Positions 1 to 8,968 of a stretch of 36,517 nucleotides of DNA are shown here, one piece after another. The DNA lies in the NCBI GenBank assembly GCA_002081555.1, contig KV920983.1:1-36517 (forward strand). The letters are read 5' to 3'. Each line of letters starts with the position of its first letter. Positions within the stretch are counted from its first letter, which is position 1. The translations under genes and the position numbers were made by a program. Below the pieces are notes generated by a model. The model saw only the letters and a program-made list of their open reading frames with translations, searched no databases and was not told the origin of the DNA. This DNA is from Protostelium mycophagum (taxonomy: Eukaryota > Evosea > Variosea > Protosteliida > Protosteliaceae).

Positions 1-299
1 GAAGAACTACCACCCTTCTCTTTCAAATGTCAATACTCACAGACATTCTGAGTTATTACCGTGACTGTTTCACAAGCAAATCACACGGTCACCGTGGCAA
101 ACTGTAAAGTGTATAAAAATGTGAACTGTCGAAAACTCGGAGAATTAAAGTTCCGATCCTGGAAAAAGAGCCAGAAATTCAGACTTCAGAATGGTCGGCG
201 GTAAGGAACCGCAAATTACGTATAAATTTACCGCAAAAAAACACGGTCTCAAATCGACCGGAAAAAAGGAAGAAAGTCCATGCAAAGAAACCGGGAAGT
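1..299. other. left-edge non-coding segment; possible start of a further minus-strand gene
   Basis: No coding exon with family similarity is visible here. On the minus strand an ATG at 46-44 is followed after one codon by GTGAGT, a strong 5' splice site, so a neighbouring minus-strand gene could begin at 46 and continue left of the window. The rest holds the 3' flank of the ADF-H gene ending at 300. It includes half-palindromic words (TTACCGTGAC near 55, GGTAAGGAACCGC near 200) like those in the introns of this window. The neighbour-gene start is a weak inference. Confidence 0.25.
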
Positions 300-1773
300 T
301 TATGGTGTTGTACAACAATGACTTGTGATATCATACACGAGTCTGTACAATTTGGCCATGACATCTTTCTCGTTCAACTCGTCGGGGGTCAAAACCTTTT
401 AAAATCAGAATTTTAAAATAAATTCATAAAAAATATAATAAAAATTTCAAAATAAAATTTGACCTGATAGTGGGAGTGGAAGGGGATGGCAGTCTACAAA
501 AGTTTAATTTTTTTTAAATTCAAAAAAATTCCGCGAAATCACCTGGATGAAGTCTGCGAGTTCAGAGCGATGTGCGCTGGATCTGGCTTTGACTAAAGGG
601 CCAGTAGAAGGGCCTACCATCGTGATTAAGAGGTGCTTGAAGGTCGTGTTTGATGAGGTTTCGCTGAAATTTCACCTTTTGGGAGTACACTGCGTATACG
701 ACTTTGTCTTGGGGGAAATGAGATTTTAATTCGTTGTAATCCCCTATAAATGTTAATAAAAATAATAAAAAATTTCAAAGTGAAATAAATATTTTTTGTA
801 AAAATAAATTTGGAAATGGTGGAATCAGGTCTACAACGCACCGGTTCCACTGGTAACGTATTGTACTTCGTCTTTCTGTCCAGGGGTGGTTTCTATGGTG
901 ACCCATTTGACCTCCTTATCGTGTACCTGATGACGTCATCACTATTTTTTTATGACGACATTTATGGTGAGGTGTCGACACTGTAAATTTTTGCACCTTC
1001 TGTAACTCCGCTTTGAGCTGCTGTGCATTCGCGATTTTCAGTCCGGACTTTGTGGTGTCGCCCTTTGACGCCTCTGGCCTCGCGATGACGTGTTTCTTCT
1101 CCTCCGCATTAGACGTATCTGATCACGTTGATGATTGTGATCCTTTAAGTTTACTTACCGTGCTTCGCGACCCTGGTCAATTTGTCTGCGAGAGTCTTGG
1201 TGTTGAGGTCTGAACGAGATGTAGGCTGGAATTCTGCAGATATAGCCACCTTCTTTTGGACAAATTTGATGAGCTCAGGGCGGTGCGCTCCAACACGAGC
1301 TGAGGTGATGTGTTAATGTACAATTTGTATTAAAAATGGATGGAGTGAATCGGTACCTTTGGCAATTCCTGGAGGGACTTTGTTACCGATCCATGTCAGA
1401 AGGACATATTTTACGGGGTTATATTCGTCACCTGCTCGTTTAAAAAGGTGAATGCAGGTGACAAAGTTGAGATGATAGATTACCCGTTACAGTAACCTCT
1501 ACGACGGCGAATCTGATCTCGTCATCCTTCAACAAACCAACAACCTGAAGAAAATCATTACATTTTTCATTCTGTTGTTGTAAAAGTTATACCTCTTCGA
1601 AACCGCCACTTCCGGTGGAGGACAATTTGATTTTGCCTCCTTCATACTCTAAAACGACATTATTGTTTCCGGAAGAATGGTCCCGAAGTTCTTGAAGGGC
1701 AGAGAGGATGGCGAAGTTCTTGAAGGGCAGAGAGGATGGCCTGTTCATCTTTAACTTGGAAGGTGTCGCTCAT
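300..1773 (-). CDS. coactosin-like protein with two ADF-H domains
   Basis: Proteins with ADF-homology domains bind actin; coactosin-type members bind F-actin in the cytoplasm. The gene starts at ATG 1773 and ends at TAA 302-300, with about eight short introns. The first domain includes DDEIRFAVVEVTVTG, YVLLTWIGNKVP and RVGAHRPELIKFVQ. This gives the family order of beta strand, W-I/V-G motif, and the long helix with an [AS]HR/K-x-EL signature. A basic linker follows, then a second domain with KVVYAVYSQKHLLITMVGP and ARSSAHRSELADFIQ, closing on VLTPDELNEKDVMAKL. Intron joins were chosen to keep frame, for example 1144 region GTAAGT and an acceptor in TGATGACGTCATCAG next to 928. A 28-bp tandem duplication in the first exon (1684-1739) breaks the frame unless a 37-nt segment is spliced. 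Twinfilin also has two ADF-H domains, but the WVG-type motifs look coactosin-like. The domain call is firm; the orthologue is uncertain. Confidence 0.85.
1684..1739. repeat. 28-bp perfect tandem duplication in the first exon of the ADF-H gene
   Basis: Positions 1684-1711 and 1712-1739 are identical 28-bp copies starting CGAAGTTCTTGAAGGGCAGA. Because 28 is not a multiple of three, straight translation from ATG 1773 shifts frame and stops soon after. With one copy removed, the frame runs on into HSSGNNNVVLEYEGGKIKL and the ADF-H domain. Splicing of a 37-nt GT-AG segment (1755-1719) would also restore it. Confidence 0.95.
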
Positions 1774-1886
1774 GCTGACTCGACAGAATTGCTTTTCGAA
1801 AGTGTGTCGCGACACACCCGATTTTGTCGTCCTATCACGCCGCACACTACAACGCGTCATTGTTATTCCCAACGAGCCTCAACTCA

Positions 1887-2058
1887 TCATAGATGGAGGA
1901 GCAACTTGTTGATCTCTGGGGTATTTGGGGTAAGATCATTCTGATCTTCTTCAACATCTTTCCTTTGGACTTGGGCACATGCATCTGATGTCTCAGTTCC
2001 AAGCCAAGCCTGGTTCATGAGAGCGCCAACATTCTGAAACCTCATTATAAACATCATT
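1887..2058 (-). CDS. possible small ORF, about 56 residues, unrecognised
   Basis: An open frame begins at two tandem ATG codons near 2058 and ends with TGA at 1889-1887. It contains NVGALMNQAWLGTETSDACA and an acidic stretch before the stop. A plausible 3' splice site (GTTTCAG) directly precedes AATGTTGG at 2033, so this could instead be the last exon of a spliced transcript. It lies between the helicase stop (2315) and the ADF-H start (1773) on the same strand. It could be a short gene, part of the helicase 3' UTR, or chance. I do not recognise it. Confidence 0.25.
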
Positions 2059-2314
2059 CATACAATTGGCATGGAGATTGAAATGGATAACACACAATCA
2101 CAATCAAAATTGACAGGTGATTTTGATCCGAGAACATCAACACGTGCAGCTTTTTAGAATTACAAATCTCACTTGCTCCCTCCCAAGGTCGTCAGGGTAT
2201 TATAAATACATAAGGAGAAATAAACAGCAAAAGTGTGCATTGTAGTTCAGTTTAATTTTTTCCGAGGTCTTTGATAGATTTTCCATCCCGGTCAATCATC
2301 GACATCATGCATCT

Positions 2315-4822
2315 TCATTCTTTTTTCATCATCTTCTTTCTGAATTTTGGTGCCGTGTTACTGAGGAGGATCTCTTGGTTTAGCTTGTCTTGCATCTGTG
2401 CTCCGGCCTTTTGCAATATTTCCCTCAGCTTATTCATCTCTGATTCTTCATAACGAACTATCTCCTCCTTCACCCCTGAAGAGGTAAATTTATTTCATAT
2501 TTATTTAATTTTTATTATTATTGTTTATTTAATTTAATTTATTATATTTATTTTTTTATGTTTATTTTTTTATATTTTATATTTTTATGTTTATTTAATT
2601 TTGTTTTTGTTTTTGTTTTTGTTTTTATATTTGCAACTATTTGTATATCACATTGGTTGCGCCAAACTGTATCTCTCTAGTGGCTTTGCCGCAAAGACAT
2701 TCTTCTGGTATTATGGTGAAACGGTACATAGTTCTTCACGGTAACTCACAAACAACCACTTTGGCACAACCTCAATCGTAGCAATATCACAAAGACAAAT
2801 CTCCACATGGACATACCCGAAACAGATGAGAGGATGTCGTCCAGCCTATTCTGTTGGTATTCTTGCATAATGATGTAATTATTACCGGATCTGCCAGCTC
2901 TTGCTGTTCGACCACAACGATGGACGTGAGTCTGCCCGTTGATGGGTAGCTCGTATTGCACCACATTGTCGACATTTGAGAGATCGAGACCACGAGACAT
3001 GACGTCAGAGCAGACCACGCTTTGAAATTTCAGCGAAGTTTCGTGGGGGTTGCGACTCACATCTGGATCTTCCCTTCGGAAAATTCTTGTAAAATTCTGT
3101 GGCGTTGCTTCTTGTCCACTTTACTGGAAAATTCCGCGACCTTTTCGCCCAAAATGCTCTGAAGTAAAAGATACAATCTGAAATTATTCAAAAAAATATA
3201 AAAATATAAATAAAAATTACTTGTGTGTCGATTGTACAGAGGAAGAGAAGCACAATACGTGTTGTAGTTTGACGTTCAGAAGCATGTGTAATAATACGAG
3301 GGGCTTGTCCATCAAGGAAGGGGTGTATACGGTGTATTGCTGAGAATATTCAGTTCGACAATCTACAACGCTGTTTGTGAGCAAATGGAGCACCTTCAAA
3401 GTGCTCGGAAGTGTGTACAGAACAGAGGTCGTGTAAAATTGGGGGTTGACGAGTTGTAGATACGCCAATTCGGCGGGATTCTTGCTCATCGTGGCGGACA
3501 ACAACACTTTGTACAACTGAAGGAAATCAGTATTGAAATCTCGTTGAAATCTCCTGTTACGTACGGGTTCAGCCATTGGATTGAATCTGGCGGCGTTTCT
3601 GTCTCTTAATGTTGCGATCTCGCCTTCATAACTGCGAAATTCAATATGATTTTTCTGCGAATATTCATGTTCTATTTTTAGAGCAAACACTCAACAGAAA
3701 ATATCCTTCAATATTTTTCTAAAGATTAGATTCGGTATAGAACAGAATTCGTGTAAAATTGGGGGTTGACTCGTTGTAGATACTCACGATCTAGTTGTTT
3801 TATAGCACGCGTTGAGTAATTTCTCTATCCACATATTGGAATTATTTCTACCCGCTAATCTGTTGTCCAGCAACTGATCTGCCTCATCCATTATCTACAA
3901 TTCATGTCAATAAAAATAAAATAAAATATATTTATATATTTCAAACGAGATAAAAATAAATCTTTGGAAAATAATAATAAAAATATTACGAGATATCTCA
4001 AGTGTTGTAGATCAAAATTTGGGTTGTTCTCTAACTGTTGCATGAGCCCATCTGGTGTTGATATCCATATATCATACTTCTCATCGTCCACATGGCTTCT
4101 CCCAGTCATTTCAGAACATGATCACGACACTTACCGCTTTAAAAAGACATGTTTTGATTTGGATCTGTAAATGTCTTCGTAATTGATCCAAGCTCTCGTC
4201 TTCAAATCAGATCCTTTAGAGACGTCATCAAATACCGCTTTGACCTGAGTGAAATGAGCGAGGATGGAAAAAATCGAGATCGACCTGTTGTACAAGATCA
4301 CGATTAGGTACTATGACAATTGCTCTTGTTCGAATGACGACTCTGTTCATCAGATCCTAAAGAGATCAATCATGATTTAAAACACGAGGTGATTATCACC
4401 TGAACGATTGGAATAACATAAGTGAGAGTTTTTCCGCTTCCTGTTGGTGCAGAAATGCAGATATCACCTCCAAAAATTCTGGGGCGGGAGAGGATGGGCA
4501 GAAGTTCCCTCTGTACAGGGAAGAACTCTGTGAAACCGAGTCCTGTCAAGTTGGCCAAGATCTTTTCATCGATAGAAGATGATAAATCTGATAATGGGAC
4601 CTTGGTGTCTGGAATGGAATTGGGATTCTTCATCCATGTTGGTAGAGGTGCCTCGATAACTTCTTCTTGTTCGTCTTTATGACCAAGATCGGTGAATCCC
4701 AGGATTGTGTCTTCCGGCCTCACATCCTGACCTTGTTGAACTTGTGTGAGGTCCTCATCACTGGAATACTCTGTCCTTATCCTCTTTGCTGACTTTTTTG
4801 TTTTCTTCGGTGTGGCACTCAT
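2315..4822 (-). CDS. DDX51: DEAD-box RNA helicase, DDX51/Dbp6 type
   Basis: This is an ATP-dependent RNA helicase; Dbp6/DDX51 members act in the nucleolus in 60S ribosomal subunit assembly. The start ATG is at 4822. A charged N-terminal region with a basic patch (KKTKKSAKRIR) precedes the Q-motif region (GFTEFFPVQRELLPIL) and motif I (APTGSGKT). Next come WISTPDGLMQQL, motif II in MDEADQLLDN, motif III (LLSATM) and TPSLMDKPLVLLHMLL, then SDVMSRGLDL and motif VI (HRCGRTARAGRSG). The last clear exon has EIVRYEESEMNKLREILQKA and ends at TGA 2317-2315. The SAT-proximal segment and the PSLMDKPL block point to the Dbp6/DDX51 subfamily. The intron between about 2740 and 2475 is very AT-rich, and the exon joins around it are uncertain. 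One intron holds a diverged copy of an exon segment (3741-3783). All core motifs are intact. Confidence 0.9.
2490..2635. repeat. AT-rich low-complexity tract with (TTTTTG)n
   Basis: The plus strand is almost purely T and A with TTTATTT-type units, then about four TTTTTG/GTTTTT units near 2602-2626. It lies inside the last intron of the minus-strand helicase gene, just upstream, in gene sense, of the acceptor CTCTTCAG. It makes a purine-rich tract in the pre-mRNA. I see no coding signal. Confidence 0.8.
3421..3783. repeat. diverged direct repeat: exon segment 3421-3463 copied in the intron at 3741-3783
   Basis: Positions 3421-3463 and 3741-3783 share about 39 of 43 bases, both containing GTGTAAAATTGGGGGTTGAC followed by CGTTGTAGATAC or its near match. 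The left copy is coding (helicase residues around LQLVNPQFYTTS on the minus strand). The right copy lies in an intron and abuts its GTGAGT donor at 3787. The two are exactly 320 bp apart. Confidence 0.9.
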
Positions 4823-5313
4823 CTTTTCGACAAGAAGATAATGGTGATCACAAATTTTGTCTCGAGAAAATGATTAGAATGATCAAAGCAAGTTCCAGTC
4901 ACATTTAGAAACGATCAACAACAAGAAAGAGCTCTCATTATATATGTTTATTTTAAGATGGCCTACACAGGATGAAAAACTTGGGAAGGGAGAACCTGAT
5001 TATGTTAATCTATGTTCTTGAATTCTACGGCAGTAAACACCACAAGGTGCATCTGTGCTTTTACCAAGGATTATCTCCCCTCATTTTTGACACGTTTTGT
5101 CTCACGTTAAGACATCGCGTTGATTACAAGGGATGGAAAGAATAATGTCCGAATCTATTCTCTTCTCACCTTCCTTGCTGTTCCCTGAAAAAATGGTCAT
5201 GATCTGACCTCTTCCTCGTTGTAGTTGGTTCAACTTGAAAATCTGCGGTTGTTACCGAGATCGGGTGTTTTCCGCTCTCTCTGAAAGCGAGACACAAACA
5301 CTTCCAGAGACAT
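4823..5313. other. divergent intergenic region between helicase and hydrolase genes
   Basis: This 491-bp spacer should hold the 5' flanks of both the minus-strand helicase (start 4822) and the plus-strand hydrolase (start 5314). I see no convincing exon in it. No clear TATA box or recognised transcription-factor site stands out. A GTTGTAG word occurs near 5220 outside any intron I can place. Confidence 0.5.
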
Positions 5314-7801
5314 AATGGGATTAACATCCAAAGTACTTGGTTTAGCATGGACGGCAACAGCTCTTGCTGCGAGTTACATCGGTCTTGCGGCATACCACGA
5401 GTATTGGTCCAGAGATAAAGCTGAAATCAGCTATACGAAGAACTCAAGAAATGAATCCATATTGAGCCGCTGTAAAATATTATTAGAGTGAGTCACATGT
5501 TCTGTTGGATGGTGAGGTGATGATTTCAGAGAATACATGACACCAATTTGGGGCTCAAACAGCCATCTCCAGACGGGATATAACAGTATCTTTAGAACCG
5601 TAGAGAGACCTCAATATAAGAGGTTGCGTACCATATATTTGGGAAGCATTCATTGAATGAAATACATAGGGAGAGATTATATGCCAGTGATGGAGGTCTT
5701 ATCGTTCTCGATTGGCTTTTGGCACCAGAAGACGATGAGTCTTTACTTTTCGGCACCAACATCTCTCAATCTTTTTCAAAGCCAGAGATCGAGATACCAG
5801 TGAGTCGTGATGACCATCATTCATCCTTTTGTGGCAAGAAAAATGACGCTGCGAGTCTTCAGAACTGTACCTTCTATGTCAAAATGCACGACATGTTCAT
5901 CTTGTTTCTGCAATAAAACTGAACTATTTCAGACAGAAGACCTTCTCTCTGAAAAGCCCGGACCTGAGGACCGTTCCCGCCAAGACTTTGAACACGATTC
6001 AGAGATGGAGCAATACCAGTCTGACTCCCAGAGGCCCACAATAATCATCAGCCCCGGTATCTGCAACAACTCTGACGCTCACTACATCAGAGGGTTCTCT
6101 GCCGCAGCACAGGTGATTTTTTATTTTAGAATTTTTTAATTATTTTGTTCTATTTTTAGATTTCTATTTTTGGATGGTTGTAAATATTTTTAGAAAGACG
6201 GATACAGAGTTGTAATTTTTACTCCTCGAGGTGTTGCCGAATTAGCCACAGTGAGTTGAATTTATATTTATTTTGTGCCACATATAGCATAGATCTTCTA
6301 AAGATAAAACCAATTTTTGACCGTTGTAGACCGTGAAATTGTTCACTTGGGGTGACACGTCAGATTTAGAGTGTGCTGTCAATCATGTCAAACAGAAATT
6401 TCCCAGATCGTCCATTTTGGGCGTCTCTTTTTCGCTTGGCGCCAACTTGATGGGCAGATACGTGGGCCGTGAGGGGTGGGAAATTCCCGCGAAATTTCAC
6501 GGAAAAATAACGGAGAATAGTGCGAGACAGAAGGAGGACCCCAACTACAAGCAAAAAATCGATTTGTTAGTCACTGTTTCGCTCAACGCAAACGGCCATG
6601 AGGCCATCAAACACTTAAAGTCGAGGTGCGTCTATTTTTAGATTTTTTGGAAGACATCCAGATGACGTCATGTGAGACATCTCACTACTCCGCCGCTGCA
6701 CATCGGCCCCTTTTCAAGTTGAAAACTGTCTTGACGTATTCAGATATCCCAACACGTATTACGCCTTTTTGTCTAAAAAATTAATCAACTTGTTGTTGAG
6801 GCATGACGAAGCTTTCGCAAAAGAACTCGACGTTAAAGAGCTCGTGAAGGTGTGCCTTTATTTCATTCTTTTACTGATTACAACGTTGTAGTCCATCAAA
6901 ACAGTAGAAGATTACGACAAGCATTTCTCTTGCCGTGTGGATCCCTCTATCACTTTTGAGACTTATTACATGGACCAGAGTTGTAAAGGTGACGTCTTTA
7001 ACATTAACTTTCGGCTTTGGGGATTCGCGGTTGCTTACCGTGACTTTTGCGGTAATCAACCGCAGTTTTCTGGTGACCAAGATCATGTTTGAAAAACACA
7101 AAAATCTACAACTTTGATTACAGACGTGCTGATGACGTCATCAGACGATCTTGAGAACGTAACTGTCCCCATGCTGCTCCTCAATGCGCTGGATGACCCA
7201 CTGGTCCCGACCCACACCATACCGTACGAGTTGCCGTCAACTAACGCGAACGTAATCCTCGCCATCACAAAACGTGGGGGACATTTGGGTTGGGCGAGAA
7301 CGGAGAAGGGAGGTGGTCCACTGAGCTATATTCTGCCTTCGCAGGTGCGAATCATCCATCATTTGAGTGTCTACAAACGCATCTACAACGCCACGTTGTG
7401 GACATGAAGGGGTGCATATTTTCTGGGCATTGCGGCAGACAAGTCACAAAAGACGAGAACACTGCGGTGAAGCCGCAGCCAGAGACAGCACAGCGGCAGT
7501 GCCGCACAAATACAACACAAAACCACGACGAGCTCTGCCACAAGCAGCCTCAGCCACAAAAAACAAACACCGCTCGACTTCCAAAACACAGATTCACCAG
7601 AGACAGGTACACTGGCATGATTTGGCCATATTAGAATACCTCAAAGCGACACTAGAGGTACTGAGAGAGGAGAAGGAGGCACCAGAGTACTTTGAACACC
7701 CAAAGGCTGAACCAGTCGTGAAGTCAAAGTATGGCCCTTGCGACGTGATCACAGATGATGAGGAGGGGGAGGCAACAGGACCTCAACCGGATTTCGAATA
7801 G
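5314..7801 (+). CDS. alpha/beta hydrolase, ABHD1/ABHD3/EMB8 type
   Basis: This is a serine hydrolase of the Eht1/EMB8/ABHD3 group, whose known members act as lipid esterases, acyltransferases or phospholipases. ATG 5314 opens a hydrophobic N-terminal segment (VLGLAWTATALAASYIGLAA) that looks like a signal anchor. Family landmarks follow in order: PIWGSNSHLQTGY, GGLIVLDWL, TIIISPGICNNSDAHYIRGF (oxyanion region), YRVVIFTPRG and LFTWGDTSDL. The nucleophile motif is ILGVSFSLGANL, with Ser in SFSLGA. The acid lies in NALDDPLVP and the His in GGHLGW. The gene has about ten introns. One (6476-6520) is 45 nt, stop-free and in frame. The Gln/Lys-rich C-terminus ends at TAG 7801, 31 bp from the convergent gene's stop. 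The fold and catalytic triad are clear; the substrate is unknown. Confidence 0.88.
6476..6520 (+). other. 45-nt stop-free intron candidate inside the hydrolase frame
   Basis: The segment begins GTGGGAAATT and ends GAATAG. It has consensus ends, a length divisible by three and no in-frame stop. Removing it joins YVGREG to ARQKEDPNYKQKIDLL; keeping it inserts 15 residues just after the nucleophile helix. It contains the GAAATTTC word typical of introns in this window, which favours splicing. Confidence 0.6.
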
Positions 7802-7832
7802 ATTAGCATTGATTAATTATTCCTTCACTCAT

Positions 7833-8757
7833 CTACAACACTGTATGAACCGCGGGGGAATAAATCCTCAACAAACCCCTTTGCTCAACATTGTGCCTTA
7901 TCAAATGGGTGATGCGATTACTTGAGCCAATCCCGTTATTACCGTAAACTTTTGGGTGGGCAGTCTGCCACTGGGGAATCTCGGGAATTTCTGCCAACCA
8001 TAGTGAAATAACCTGAGCTAGATGCTCGAGATTACAGAAAAAAGAACAAACCTCCGTATAAATATCCATTGTGTAACTTGTGTACTTGATGGAATAATTG
8101 CAATAGTTACCTTTACATCCCAGATGAACTCAGTCTTCTCATCTCTGATTGGTAGTTGTTACCTGCAGATGCTGTCCGCTCCAGAGGCACAAAATATTGA
8201 GCTGGGTTTGGTTTCACAAGCATCGCATTTTCTGGTGTCCTCACATATGAGTTACGTTTCAGTCGGGGGTGGACTGTCCCTTCTTGTGCTATTCCAACGG
8301 TCAGTGTCTCGTTTAACATTCAAATTGTCCGGTGTTTTCAGGGTCACCAATCTGCTCCAAAATACCTTCTTTCTCCTCTCATGCTTCAGGACAGCTGCGG
8401 TGGCACATTCATAAAGCAGCGTACCTCTGCTCTGTACACAAATCGCTTTTCCAAATTAAACTTTTTGAATTTGAATTTCGACTCTTCACTTCCGCAGAGA
8501 ATGCTGGTGGTCTCGCCAGAGGATTTTTGAGCGAGCTGTTCAAATAGTAAATATTCTTACTTTGACTGTTCTACACCACTGCGCTGTCCAAAACAGATGT
8601 TATAATTTAAAGAGATTTGAAAGGGCCGTCGAGTCTGTAATCATCCTAGATTCTTGACCGAATTTCACATAGCTCAGGATATCGCAAGTGTCCGAACATA
8701 TTCACAATTGTGGCTCCATTCCAAATGGTGCCTCCAGCAGTGATCAAGGGTATACAT
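7833..8757 (-). CDS. unrecognised multi-exon gene, boundaries uncertain
   Basis: Several minus-strand open segments look coding, but I cannot assign a family. From the 5' side: LITAGGTIWNGATIVNMFGH (near 8730-8660), an exon near 8540-8425, then RTPENAMLVKPNPAQYFVPL (8270-8165). These are followed by KTEFIWDVK, then WLAEIPEIPQWQTAHPKVYG and NRITHLIRHNVEQRG, ending at TAG 7835-7833. The stop lies inside a TCTACAAC word. Some implied introns would be only about 25-30 nt (for example the GTACGC...CCGCAG segment near 8430-8400), so the model is tentative. The gene converges on the hydrolase gene (31-bp gap). Its start was not resolved. It could be two genes. Confidence 0.4.
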
Positions 8758-8968
8758 AGATGGCTGCGGTTGTCCTGACGCCAGACACATCAGAAGATAA
8801 AAAGCCTATTCTTTCAGTCGTATAAAATTGAATCAAGGATCGATGGTTCCCATGGTGGTGGTTTGTGGTTTCCCAGCGTTTCTTTGATCTTTTTGGGTTA
8901 ATCCAAAAATTTACCCGAGTTTTCGCGTGTCAAATTATTATAACTCTCTTTACGACCCATATGAAGGC

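Noticed and set aside
928-941. TGACGTCA as a CRE (CREB/ATF) promoter site
   Set aside because: All copies of the 14-bp palindrome lie in introns at splice sites rather than upstream of genes; transcription-factor binding is possible but not the better explanation.
5807-6139. Open frame running through 5807-5930 into the hydrolase exon
   Set aside because: The upstream part is intron (GTGAGTCG...TATTTCAG); only the exon from 5932 matches the hydrolase family.
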